Below, one piece after another: positions 1-7,973 of a DNA stretch of 64,000 bases (within the stretch, counting starts at the first letter, position 1; each line of letters opens with the position of its first letter). Source of the DNA: Pyrinomonadaceae bacterium (GTDB lineage Bacteria > Acidobacteriota > Blastocatellia > Pyrinomonadales > Pyrinomonadaceae). The stretch spans positions 39,581-103,580 of the forward strand of contig JACVRN010000001.1 of NCBI GenBank assembly GCA_014534425.1, given 5' to 3'. The notes under the pieces are model-generated. The model did no database searches, was not told where the DNA came from, and saw only the letters and a list, made by a program, of their open reading frames with translations. Made by a program: the position numbers and the translations under genes.

Positions 1-621
1 CAGCCCGCAGCGCATGAGCATCTCGCGCGCGATATCGAAGAGGGCTACCATGTGGCCCGAAGACGTGACGGCAGCAGCGTGATAGAGAGCCTTCTCAGCA
101 GTGTTGATGGAGAAGGCACGCGCGCCCAGGTCACGCACAATCCTTCGCGCCGCGCTTAAGGCCGCAGGCTCGCCCTCTATGCAGAAGAAGGCGCGGCGCA
201 GGCTCTCTGCTCCGGCGGACGCTTCGCTCACGGCCACTAGCGGGTGCATGGAGCCTGTGCGAAAGCCCGTGTCCTTCAGGCTCCTCAACACCTCTGACGA
301 AAGCGCGCCGCTAGTGTGCAGCGCTACGCGCCCTGCGCCCTTCTCTTTCATCAAGGCAGCGATGCCGGACGCCGCTTCTTCAATAGAATCGTCAGGCGTG
401 CTGATGATGAAGAGCCTGCTTGCGGGAAGCCTGTCCAGTTCTACGGAAGAGAGCGCGAGCGGTTGTGTGGGGATAATTCGTGCGGCGCGGCGGGCGTGCG
501 ATTTATGAAGCGCGGCCACCGCTTCTATCACGTAGCCGCATTGTGCGAGCGCCAGTCCGAGGGCCGTTCCCAGGCGACCGGCACCTATGATTGAGACCGT
601 TGGACGGCTTTTAGTCGCCAT
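1..621 (-). CDS. Rossmann-fold DUF2520 protein, 3' end outside window
   Basis: A minus-strand frame opens at an ATG at 621 and stays open to base 1 (207 codons), so only the N-terminal part is present. Residues 9-20 read as a dinucleotide-binding loop (IIGAGRLGTALG), followed by a Rossmann-like half with the segment RLFIISTPDD. A later stretch around GFRTGSMHPLV and the start of a helical domain match the order expected for the family of Rossmann-like plus DUF2520 proteins (predicted NADP-dependent oxidoreductases). It starts 15 bases after the stop of the upstream large ATPase gene and may be cotranscribed with it. No convincing Shine-Dalgarno precedes the ATG. The substrate is unknown; the family assignment is fairly secure, the function is not. 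Confidence 0.75.
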   Translation of the reverse strand, partial: MATKSRPTVSIIGAGRLGTALGLALAQCGYVIEAVAALHKSHARRAARIIPTQPLALSSVELDRLPASRLFIISTPDDSIEEAASGIAALMKEKGAGRVALHTSGALSSEVLRSLKDTGFRTGSMHPLVAVSEASAGAESLRRAFFCIEGEPAALSAARRIVRDLGARAFSINTAEKALYHAAAVTSSGHMVALFDIAREMLMRCGL

Positions 622-635
622 TGTTTTAAGCCGCC

Positions 636-3600
636 TCAATCGCCCGTGACTTCGACCATGGTGGGTTGATCCGGCAACTCGTCGAGCCACTGATTGAGGC
701 GTGCGCGCAGGTCTTCGCGCGTCACAAGGCCGTAAGATTCTACGGGCGGGCGCACTACGCGCACGGGCATGGAGGCTGCGCCCACATCAAGCGCCTCGCC
801 TATGAGCCGCACGTCCCACTGCGAAAAGTGCTCAGGCAATTGCCCGCCCGCGAAAGCTTCCGCGAGGGAGCGTGCGTGCGCGCGAGCCTCTTCCGTTTCC
901 GCTCTCTCGGCCAAACCGTCCAGCGCGGAAGAGAGCGGCGCTGATATGAGTTGAAGCGTGCGACGCGCGGCTGCGCGGCCAAACTCCACAGTCTCGCGCA
1001 ACTCCTGAGGAATGCGCTTGAAGGCGGGCGCTCGACCCAGACGAAAGAGGCAATCGCAGGACGGGCGCTCTGTGAGAAGCTGCCGGCCGGGAAGCGTGCA
1101 GCGCATGCCACACGCGCTTCGTATCAACTGCTCCGCCTCGTCCCGGTAGCGCGTGTTGAGGATGGTAAGCTCCGAGAGCGCTTCGAACTCTCGCCACTCC
1201 GCGCTTCTCAAAAACTCGTCCACGGGGCGACGGTCACAGGACGCGCCGACCGTCTCGTCATGCACGCGCGCGTAATGCTCTATGTAGCGCGCCTGAAATT
1301 CTCGCCAGAGAAGCTCGAAGCGCAGAGTCGAATCGTGGTCGAAGAGGTTATGCACGTCTTCGGCTATGTGCAGCAACTCGCGCCGCGCGCTCTCTATCTC
1401 GTTAAGGCCCGTAGGCTCTGCCAGCAGAAGATAATCATGCGCCCGCACGCGCCCCTCAAGCCCGTTCGTAAAGCTTGAGAGCGCGCCTAGCTGTTCTGTG
1501 CTTCGCTGAAAATTCTCGCTTGAATCCGCGAAAGCGTCCGCCACACGTTGCAGACCTTCTTCGAGAGAGATGGTGTTGTCTAGCGCAGCTTCTATGGCAT
1601 CCGCCGCGACGCCGAAGGTCTTACGCACGATTGAGGCAAGGTTCCAGGCGCGGGTCGTCAATCCCTCGTCCGGCAGGCTGTCAAACTTTTCCAGCACCCG
1701 GCGCGAGCGCCATGCTTCTAGCCAGCTACGAAGCGCAGCGCGCACCGCTTCGCGCGCCAGTGGGTCTGCAATCGAAGCAAGCTCCGTGGCGTTCGTGAGC
1801 CGCCTGGCCCAGGCCGTCAATTCCTCCGCACTGTGCAGGAGCGCAGCCGCGCGAGCCACGCCGCTCAACTCGTCCCAGCGTAGCTTGAGGTCAAGCGTTC
1901 TGCGCCCTATGCGGTCGCCCGTGGACGTGACAAGCTCTATGCGGCGCTGCGCGACCAAAGATGCGAGTATAAGGTGCTGCGCCTCTCTTTGCAGACCGTA
2001 AGGCTCGTCCTTGAGGCGCGAGTAGACGGCTTCTAGCGGGACGACCGCGCCGTCCGCCTCGTCCGTCATCTGAAGCACGTCTCTTATCCAGGGCTGTTTC
2101 AAAACGGCGTCGCCCGCTTCCAGCACGTAAGATTCGCTGCGCTGGGCCACAAGGCCGAGCGGCGCGCAGAACTTTCGCGCAAGTTCCTGTATGCCAGCCT
2201 CCGACTGGCTTGCGGCCCCGAAGAATCCTCCGACCAGCCGCGCCACTTCAGTCTCCGTCAGCGTTTCCGTAAACACGGGATGCTGCGGGTATCGCGCGCC
2301 GAAGAGAGCGTGAAGCATGCTCGCCAGCACGTCCGAGAGCGTGCGGCCAGAGCGGGCTTCGTTGGTGAAGTGTCGCTGCGAGCCTTCCGTTAAGAGCACG
2401 CCGTCGTCCATGTAAGCCCTGGCCCAGACGCGCTCTGCCAGGCCCGTGTAAGTTCGCTCGGCGGCCCGCGCCGTCTCTCCGAACTCCGTCACAAGCGAAG
2501 CGTCCGTGCGTAGCGCAATCAAACGACGCAGATGCTCAAGCTCTTCAGGCTTGAGCGGCGCGGGCCGCCACGTGACTTTGATGGGCGCGTCTACGTGATT
2601 AAGCGCGGCGCTTCCTGCTGCAACTCCCTCAACTTCGTCCGGCACCTGCACAGTCATCTTCCAGTCGTAGAAGAATCCGTCCGGCTGTGGCTGTATTAGC
2701 GCCTCATCAACTCTCTGTTCCGGCGACTGCCAGTGGACGTGCCCGCGTCGTCCCATGCCGCGCCACATGATTGTAAAGTCGGTCGCATTCGAAGAGGTCT
2801 CGACAGTATCGGTGAAGGGCCAGTCAAGAAAGCGCGAGCGCGGCAGAGTTCGCAGCAGGTCGTTCATGGCGGAAGACGAGGGCGCGACCCCTTCTGCCGC
2901 ACGCGTTAGGGCTTCATCGAAAGCGTCCGACGTGCTGATGTTGAAGCGGTAGCGTGCTTCTCCCTGCGGTTCAGCGTTGCGGCGAACGGCACTGTCTAGC
3001 GAAAGCGAACTGAAGCGCTCAAGCATCTCCTCCGTGCGGCGCACGCCCGCTTCTGCGTCCGCTTCGTCGTAGATGAGCATGGCCGCGCCAAGCTCGCGTG
3101 CGGTCGCGCCGCGCCCGTCCAGGCTGAGAACGAATAGTCCCTTCAAAAGGAGCTTTGCCTGAAGGCGCTGCATGATGGGAATCTGCGTGGTTATGTCTGC
3201 GGCCAGTTGGTCGTAGACCGCAAACGCCTTCTCCAAATCCGGCGCTTTGCGAAGCTCGTGCTCCGTGCGGTCGAAGACTTCGTCCAGCACTACCAGGGAA
3301 AGCGCTGGACGATTCGCGGCGCGCTCCACCGCCTGAGCGGCGAAAGGCAGGAAGGCGAAGCTAGGCGCATACAGGCGCACAGCCGAAGCAACGTCTGCTA
3401 TCAGAGGGTGTACTGGATAGATGGCCGTAAAGCGCGGCTCGCTCCAGTTGAAGCCGGGCACAGCCGCTCGAAGGGTGTTGTAGATGTCGTGAAGCGCAGC
3501 ACGCGCCTGCGGGTTCTTCTGAAAGAGATGCAGATCTGCTATGCGGTACAGGTGCTCTGGGTCAAGATAATCAATCTGGTACGAGCCTGCGAGCACAGCG

Positions 3601-4238
3601 TTGACGCCTTCAGCGCCTTCTATGTCGTCGTCTAGCGCCAGCGCTATGAAAACATGAGCGGTGTCGGTGGCGGCTGCAAGCTGGCTCAAGGCAGGGCCGT
3701 CGTCTCTTTGCACGCGCGCCTCGCGTCCGAAGGCAGTGTCTATCAAAAGCACCAGAGAGGTTTCGCCCGCGCGCGAGGCCGCGACGGCGAGCATCTGCCC
3801 AGGCTCGACGCCTAGCCAGTCGGCCTCCGCGCCGCCGAAGGCTTCGACGAGCGCCACGCCTACCTCTTCCAGTAGAGACGAGCGCGTGCCGCGTTCTACG
3901 CGTGCCACCATGTAGCGACGATTGAGCAGGCGGCGTGCAGAGGTGGCTACGTGCGCGTCCGTGACGCCTGCTCGCAACTCCGGCATGGCGGCCAGCGCCG
4001 CAAAGACGGCCAGAGCGTGGCTTTTGCCTACGCCTCTGAGTCCAGCGAGGGCGCGGGCCGTGCCGCGTGTGCGCGGAAGGTCTGCCAGAGCATCCAGCCA
4101 GCGAGCCAGGAGGTCTGAAGTCGCGTCCGTAAAGCGATAGGCCGCGAGTGCACGCTGAGGATTGTCGGCATAGTTCTCCACGGCGTCGAACGCCTGCGGC
4201 TCGACGAAATCCTTAATCTTCTCCTGCGTGCGCTTCAT
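636..4238 (-). CDS. Large PglY/BrxC-like P-loop ATPase (DUF6079-type)
   Basis: This gene encodes about 1200 residues. I chose the ATG at 4238 (MKRTQEKIKDF) because the 39 codons upstream look unlike coding sequence. Seen directly: a Walker A motif GLRGVGKS at about residues 66-73, a hydrophobic strand ending in acidic residues (LVVLDEVFD) that fits Walker B, an IYPVHP motif, and a cysteine cluster (CGMRC followed by CDC) near residue 1050. The layout, a short N-terminal helical part, an early P-loop and then a very long helical C-terminus with a PVHP motif, is the one known for PglY and BrxC, the ATPases of BREX phage-defence systems. No PglX methylase, PglZ phosphatase or Lon-like gene lies in this window, so a defence role is inference only. 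It could be a stand-alone housekeeping relative. Confidence 0.6.
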   Translation of the reverse strand: MKRTQEKIKDFVEPQAFDAVENYADNPQRALAAYRFTDATSDLLARWLDALADLPRTRGTARALAGLRGVGKSHALAVFAALAAMPELRAGVTDAHVATSARRLLNRRYMVARVERGTRSSLLEEVGVALVEAFGGAEADWLGVEPGQMLAVAASRAGETSLVLLIDTAFGREARVQRDDGPALSQLAAATDTAHVFIALALDDDIEGAEGVNAVLAGSYQIDYLDPEHLYRIADLHLFQKNPQARAALHDIYNTLRAAVPGFNWSEPRFTAIYPVHPLIADVASAVRLYAPSFAFLPFAAQAVERAANRPALSLVVLDEVFDRTEHELRKAPDLEKAFAVYDQLAADITTQIPIMQRLQAKLLLKGLFVLSLDGRGATARELGAAMLIYDEADAEAGVRRTEEMLERFSSLSLDSAVRRNAEPQGEARYRFNISTSDAFDEALTRAAEGVAPSSSAMNDLLRTLPRSRFLDWPFTDTVETSSNATDFTIMWRGMGRRGHVHWQSPEQRVDEALIQPQPDGFFYDWKMTVQVPDEVEGVAAGSAALNHVDAPIKVTWRPAPLKPEELEHLRRLIALRTDASLVTEFGETARAAERTYTGLAERVWARAYMDDGVLLTEGSQRHFTNEARSGRTLSDVLASMLHALFGARYPQHPVFTETLTETEVARLVGGFFGAASQSEAGIQELARKFCAPLGLVAQRSESYVLEAGDAVLKQPWIRDVLQMTDEADGAVVPLEAVYSRLKDEPYGLQREAQHLILASLVAQRRIELVTSTGDRIGRRTLDLKLRWDELSGVARAAALLHSAEELTAWARRLTNATELASIADPLAREAVRAALRSWLEAWRSRRVLEKFDSLPDEGLTTRAWNLASIVRKTFGVAADAIEAALDNTISLEEGLQRVADAFADSSENFQRSTEQLGALSSFTNGLEGRVRAHDYLLLAEPTGLNEIESARRELLHIAEDVHNLFDHDSTLRFELLWREFQARYIEHYARVHDETVGASCDRRPVDEFLRSAEWREFEALSELTILNTRYRDEAEQLIRSACGMRCTLPGRQLLTERPSCDCLFRLGRAPAFKRIPQELRETVEFGRAAARRTLQLISAPLSSALDGLAERAETEEARAHARSLAEAFAGGQLPEHFSQWDVRLIGEALDVGAASMPVRVVRPPVESYGLVTREDLRARLNQWLDELPDQPTMVEVTGD

Positions 4239-4423
4239 GATTGGAAATGACCAGAATAAGAACTCAGGAAGGCCGGTAGATACTAAAGGCGAGCCGTAGG
4301 CTTTCGCCCTGACCCGCTCCTTCGGACTGTAGCACGCGCCGCACGCGAGGCGCAATCATTCTATAAAATGTGTTGAGCGGCGTTCGAAGTAAAGTGTTAA
4401 AGTAGTCGCAGACAACCCTTCCG

Positions 4424-4536
4424 TGCCGTCTCTGGCCGGCCAGGCCGGGGTGGCACAACCGAAAACAGTTGATGGGGCATCAAAGGCTCCGCGCGTACCT
4501 AAAAGGTAATTTGCAGGAGTTTTCCTGCCCTTCCAA
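4424..4536 (+). promoter_or_regulatory. Structured leader A upstream of small membrane protein
   Basis: The gene-free stretch 4239-4616 contains several compact hairpins: GTGCC/GGCAC enclosing CTGGCCGGCCAG, then CAAC/GTTG, GATG-GGG-CATC (4471-4481), ACCT-AAA-AGGT and GCAGGA/TCCTGC (4513-4528). The segment 4471-4509 aligns with 5116-5152 of leader B (shared core GATGG..CATCAAAG, then GCGCGT). The order of motifs is loosely like a GEMM-I (cyclic di-GMP class I) riboswitch, with GAAA loop, GGG..CAAAG core and CUAA, but the fit is incomplete. I treat it as a candidate cis-regulatory RNA only. Confidence 0.3.
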
Positions 4537-4616
4537 TACGTCGCTCACCTCGATTAATTCCGAACGACAATCAACTTTTCCCTATTGGTTTCTCAGTTCC
4601 TAAAGTGAGGAGCAAT

Positions 4617-4994
4617 ATGAGTGCTAATTCTTCTTGTAAAAGAAAGGCTAGACAGTCTGCAAGAAAAAAGAAGGTGCGAAGGAAACAGGCGCGCCTCAAA
4701 GAGCGAAAGTGCGACGCATGCGCCGCAGTCGGGCAGAGATCTGCCCGTACGCCTGGCGTGACGGTCAACGTGAACCTGCCCTCGGCGCAGGAGAGCAAGC
4801 CGGGCAAGCATCGCTTGCCGTGGCAGATTCTAGGCTGGCTCATCCCTGTCAATCTGGGTTTCTGGCTTCTGATTTCGAGCAGCTATGTACAGGAAGATAA
4901 TGCCCTGGTTAAAACCTTTCTTGAGATAATCCTTAAAGTTCTGGCCGGGTATGTGGTGGGAAAGGAGAGCATCTTCGCGGCTCTCCTTAATTAG
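4617..4994 (+). CDS. Small hypothetical membrane protein
   Basis: The product is about 125 residues. I start it at the ATG at 4617 because GAGGAG lies just upstream (4607-4612); a GTG at 4605 in the same frame would put the ribosome site inside the gene. The N-terminus is very basic (many Lys/Arg, roughly residues 5-35) with a CDAC motif. Two hydrophobic segments follow, WQILGWLIPVNLGFWLLIS and a C-terminal stretch ending near AGYVVGKESIFAALL. A cytoplasmic basic region anchored by one or two C-terminal membrane helices is the likely topology. I recognise no family. The coding call rests on the ribosome site, the plausible topology and the structured leader in front. Confidence 0.55.
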   Translation: MSANSSCKRKARQSARKKKVRRKQARLKERKCDACAAVGQRSARTPGVTVNVNLPSAQESKPGKHRLPWQILGWLIPVNLGFWLLISSSYVQEDNALVKTFLEIILKVLAGYVVGKESIFAALLN

Positions 4995-5085
4995 GTGATA
5001 TTTACGCGAAAGTGGGTTAAACTGGGCACACTTCGTTCGACTGAAAGAACTGCTTTTTTAGGGGATAAAGCTCTTTGCAGATAAA

Positions 5086-5196
5086 GCGGCGGGCTTGCCA
5101 ACCCTGCATAGGTGCGATGGCATCAAAGCCTTGCGCGCGTCTTCTAAGATGATAGCCCGACAGGCTTTCCCTAAGACCGGCGCGTGAGCAGCCCGC
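5086..5196 (+). ncRNA. Candidate GEMM-like riboswitch (leader B)
   Basis: The gap 4995-5369 folds well on paper. GGCTT (5092-5096) pairs with AAGCC (5126-5130), and GCCA (5097-5100) with TGGC (5118-5121) around an ACC/GGT hairpin. CGCGC plus GTCTT (5134-5143) pair with AAGAC plus GCGCG (5173-5184), enclosing AGCC-CGACA-GGCT. An alternative outer helix CGGGC (5090-5094) / GCCCG (5155-5159) gives a layout close to class I cyclic di-GMP riboswitches: CCAACC, hairpin, then CAAAGCC, GTCTTCTAAGATGATAGCC. A further hairpin CGCCTCC/GGAGGCG sits at 5225-5243. The downstream gene is the M48 protease at 5370. The two-helix switch is suggestive, but the ligand class is unproven. Confidence 0.35.
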
Positions 5197-5369
5197 AGTT
5201 AAAACGAAAGATAATTTTTCGATTCGCCTCCTACTCGGAGGCGAGAATTAAGAGGCCGTCGTAGACGGAAGCTCTCCTCTAATGCTCCCAAAAAGGCTAA
5301 GAGCGCGGCTTTCATCCTTTCGAGCGGCCCTACAGGGTCATCCTCAAAGCTTTTGGAGGCTTTTCGGCT

Positions 5370-6590
5370 ATGCGTAGCAGCACAACACGCTCTTTGACGG
5401 CACTGGTACTGGCCCTCTCTATCTGGGCAAGCGCCATCTCGGCGGTCGCAGCACCGCTACAGCAGCAGACGCAGGATAAACAGCAGCAATCCCAGCAGAC
5501 GAGCGCGAAGGAGACAAAGACACCCGCCGCTCCTGCGAAAACTCAGCAAACAAGCGCCACCACTTCGACCGCGAGCAGAAAGCCGCTCTCGACCAGCGAA
5601 GACCCGGCGATGATAGGCAAGCGCAAGATTAATAGCGGCCCCATAGCTTCTATGAGCGGCTCGCTTGAGAAAGAGGTTTCTCTAGGCCGCCAGCTTGCCG
5701 CGCAGGTGGACAGAGAGGCCAAGTTCATAGACGACCCCGTTATCACGGAGTACGTCAACCGCGTAGGCCAGAACATAGTCCTGCATTCGGACGCCCGCGT
5801 CCCCTTCACCATCAAGGTGATTGATTCGGACGAGGTCAACGCCTTTGCGCTTCCGGGCGGCTTTTTCTACGTCAACAAGGGCTTGATTCTGGCCGCAGAC
5901 AACGAGGCGGAACTGGCCGGAGTGATGGCGCACGAAATAGCGCACGTCGCGGCTCGCCACGCCATGGAGAACCAGACGAAAGCCATGCTGGCCGAATACG
6001 GCCTGCTGGCAGGCTCAATCTTCCTCGGCGGCATCCTTGGCGCGGTCATCAACAACGCCGCGCAGTTCGGCGCTCTTCTTGGCTTCATGAAGTTCAGCCG
6101 CTCGGCTGAAGAGGAAGCGGACAAGCTTGGCGTGCAGTACATGTACGCGGCAGGGTACGACCCGAACGCCATGGCGACCATGTTCGAGAAGCTGATGGCT
6201 AAGAATCAAAAGAAGCCCGGCTTTATCTCCAGAGCATTCCAGACGCACCCGATGCCTGCCGACCGTCGCACGGCGGCCATAGCTCTCGCCGCTCGCTTTC
6301 CAGAGCGCGAGGAGTACGTCATCAGCACCTCCGAGTTTCAGCGAGTCAAGGCACGCCTGATGCGCCTTTCGAACGCACGCGCCACCACTAGCGGAGCGCT
6401 GCCGGGAAGCACGGACGACGGAACGACGCCCGGACGCCCGACCTTAAAGCGCAGGCAGCCCACGCCGGACGATTCCACGACCGCGCCGACGACGGATGAC
6501 AACACTCAGCCGTCCAACACCAAGCCGTCCGACCCGCCGAAGCTCAAGCGCAACGACGGCTCGACGCCGACCGACCCGAACAAGCCATAA
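5370..6590 (+). CDS. M48-family zinc metalloprotease, exported
   Basis: The product is 406 residues, starting with a signal peptide (hydrophobic core around residues 8-28, ending near AVAA). A Gln/Thr/Ala-rich spacer runs to about residue 75. The M48 peptidase domain follows: the zinc motif HEIAH is at 188-192, the third-ligand region EEEAD at 247-251, and hydrophobic segments lie between them. The sequence LPGGFFYVNKGL is typical of BepA/LoiP/YfgC-type periplasmic proteases that act in outer-membrane protein quality control. The last ~60 residues are Pro/Thr/Asp-rich and probably disordered. A GGAGG lies ten bases before the ATG. A strong terminator follows. The gene stands alone, downstream of structured leader B. 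Family assignment is firm; substrates are unknown. Confidence 0.9.
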   Translation: MRSSTTRSLTALVLALSIWASAISAVAAPLQQQTQDKQQQSQQTSAKETKTPAAPAKTQQTSATTSTASRKPLSTSEDPAMIGKRKINSGPIASMSGSLEKEVSLGRQLAAQVDREAKFIDDPVITEYVNRVGQNIVLHSDARVPFTIKVIDSDEVNAFALPGGFFYVNKGLILAADNEAELAGVMAHEIAHVAARHAMENQTKAMLAEYGLLAGSIFLGGILGAVINNAAQFGALLGFMKFSRSAEEEADKLGVQYMYAAGYDPNAMATMFEKLMAKNQKKPGFISRAFQTHPMPADRRTAAIALAARFPEREEYVISTSEFQRVKARLMRLSNARATTSGALPGSTDDGTTPGRPTLKRRQPTPDDSTTAPTTDDNTQPSNTKPSDPPKLKRNDGSTPTDPNKP

Positions 6591-6622
6591 GGCTTCAAAG
6601 ACACCGGAAATCCTCAGGAAAA

Positions 6623-6659
6623 GCTCTCTAGTGCTAAAGCACTAGAGAGCTTTTCTTTT
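6623..6659 (+). terminator. Rho-independent terminator
   Basis: GCTCTCTAGTGC (6623-6634), a TAAA loop and the perfect complement GCACTAGAGAGC (6639-6650) are followed by TTTTCTTTT. It ends the M48 protease transcript. Confidence 0.9.
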
Positions 6660-6699
6660 ATGCCCCAAACACTGCACGATAATGCTACAAACCACAGAA

Positions 6700-6890
6700 A
6701 TCGGCCTAAAACTCCCGATTTCCTGCTCCAGTGACTCAATCATCCAGGGCAATGATTGAATCTTTGCCTCCAGCCACTCAATTATCGGGGCAAATGGAAG
6801 CTCAACTGCCAGCAATTAAGGTCTCATTGCTGGCAATGATTCAATCTCCGCCTTAGATAATTGAATCCCTGCCCCCTACAGTTATTCATT
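6700..6890. repeat. Degenerate CAATnATC / GATnATTGA word cluster
   Basis: The 404-base gap between the protease and rplM holds no gene. Within it, short words of the type ACTCAATCATC, GATTGAATC, ACTCAATTATC, GATTCAATC and GATAATTGAATC recur on both strands, separated by GGGCAA/TTGCC-like words. They could form several alternative hairpins. The remainder of the gap holds the terminator on the left and the ribosomal promoter on the right. Confidence 0.5.
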
Positions 6891-6922
6891 TAGTCATAAC
6901 CACTGGCAACGCCTCTGTAACC

Positions 6923-6952
6923 TTGACATTTTTAAGGCCCTTTCTGTATTCT
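6923..6952 (+). promoter_or_regulatory. Sigma-70 promoter of rplM-rpsI
   Basis: TTGACA (6923-6928), an 18-base spacer and TATTCT (6947-6952) precede rplM, giving a predicted start near 6960 and a short leader. Confidence 0.7.
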
Positions 6953-6994
6953 AGCCGTTCGCGTTTTAGGCGCTAAATTGAGAGAGAGTTATCT

Positions 6995-7447
6995 ATGTCA
7001 ACACAGTTTCCGAGCGGCACTGGATTAGCCGAAAACCGTAAATGGTACGTAGTGGACGCCGAGGGCCAACCCGTAGGCCGCCTCGCCACAGAGGTCGCAT
7101 CAATCCTGTCCGGCAAGCGCAATCCCATGTGGACGCCCTTCATGGACGTGGGCGATCACGTCATCGTGATTAACGCGCGCAAGGCCGTCTTCAAAGGCTC
7201 AAAGGCCGAGCAGAAGGTCTATCATCATCACACGCTTTACCCTGGCGGCTTGCGCTCAATCTCCGTGCAGGAGCAGTTCGAGCGACACCCCGAACGCGTG
7301 ATTGAACTTGCTGTCAAAGGAATGCTGCCCAAGAACAAACTGGGCCGCGCGATGGCAAAGAAGCTGAAGGTTTACGCAGACAGCGAGCACCCGCACATGG
7401 CACAGCGTCCCCAACCCCTGGACATCGACTCTCGTAACAAAAAGTAG
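6995..7447 (+). CDS. rplM: 50S ribosomal protein L13
   Basis: The product is 150 residues of the large ribosomal subunit. The hallmarks of L13 are all present: [21 protein letters not shown] near the start, then VVINARK-like and [13 protein letters not shown] segments, and [15 protein letters not shown] before the C-terminal [15 protein letters not shown]. Length is normal, with a short N-terminal extension. It is the first gene of the rplM-rpsI pair (23-base gap), the usual bacterial arrangement. Confidence 0.97.
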   Translation: MSTQFPSGTGLAENRKWYVVDAEGQPVGRLATEVASILSGKRNPMWTPFMDVGDHVIVINARKAVFKGSKAEQKVYHHHTLYPGGLRSISVQEQFERHPERVIELAVKGMLPKNKLGRAMAKKLKVYADSEHPHMAQRPQPLDIDSRNKK

Positions 7448-7470
7448 AAAGCAAGAAGGAATAGAAGCAA

Positions 7471-7863
7471 GTGGCTGAAATGCAATATTACGGAACCGGA
7501 CGGCGCAAGAGTTCTACGGCGCGCGTTTACCTTCGCCCCGGCGCGGGCCAGGTCGTCATTAACCGCAAGCCCTTTGAGCAGTATTTCCCCAACGAGACCT
7601 TGCGTATGGTGATTCGTCAACCCTTGCAGTTGACCGAAACCGCAGCGAAGTTCGACATCGTAGTCAACGTCGCCGGAGGCGGCCCCGCCGGACAGGCCGG
7701 AGCAATCCGCCACGGCATCACGCGCGCTCTGATAGAGTTCAACGCTGATCTTCGTCCGCCTCTTAAGCAGGCCGGATTGATTACGCGCGACCCCCGCATC
7801 AAAGAGCGCAAGAAGTACGGACAGAAAGGCGCACGCAAGCGCTTCCAGTTCTCTAAGAGATAA
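7471..7863 (+). CDS. rpsI: 30S ribosomal protein S9
   Basis: The product is 130 residues, using a GTG start at 7471. It opens with the S9 signature [19 protein letters not shown] and ends in the basic tail RKRFQFSKR, whose last residues reach the P-site tRNA in known ribosomes. The internal segment [19 protein letters not shown] is characteristic. AAGAAGGAA upstream serves as ribosome site. It follows rplM closely and is followed by the structured rpsB leader. Confidence 0.97.
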   Translation: MAEMQYYGTGRRKSSTARVYLRPGAGQVVINRKPFEQYFPNETLRMVIRQPLQLTETAAKFDIVVNVAGGGPAGQAGAIRHGITRALIEFNADLRPPLKQAGLITRDPRIKERKKYGQKGARKRFQFSKR

Positions 7864-7892
7864 AGATAGCTGACAGCTAATTAAGTCCATTG

Positions 7893-7951
7893 TCGCCGCT
7901 TGAATTGGTTGCTGATCCATACGGGCGGCGGCGAGTACATGAAACCAATTC
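7893..7951 (+). promoter_or_regulatory. rpsB leader pseudoknot, candidate S2 autoregulatory site
   Basis: Two interleaved perfect helices can form between rpsI and rpsB. TCGCCGC (7893-7899) pairs with GCGGCGA (7928-7934), and GAATTGGTT (7902-7910) pairs with AACCAATTC (7943-7951). The order 5'-1-2-1'-2' is that of an H-type pseudoknot. Its last strand ends eight bases before the AAGGAG ribosome site. Ribosomal protein S2 is known to repress its own operon through the rpsB leader in proteobacteria. A comparable control here is inference. Confidence 0.5.
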
Positions 7952-7973
7952 ACCGAAAGAAGGAGATTTTCGT

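Noticed and set aside
7890..7973. N-terminal extension of S2 from an upstream ATT/TTG-type start at 7890
   Set aside because: The segment overlaps the pseudoknot and ribosome site and does not resemble S2; the TTG at 7974 fits both signals.
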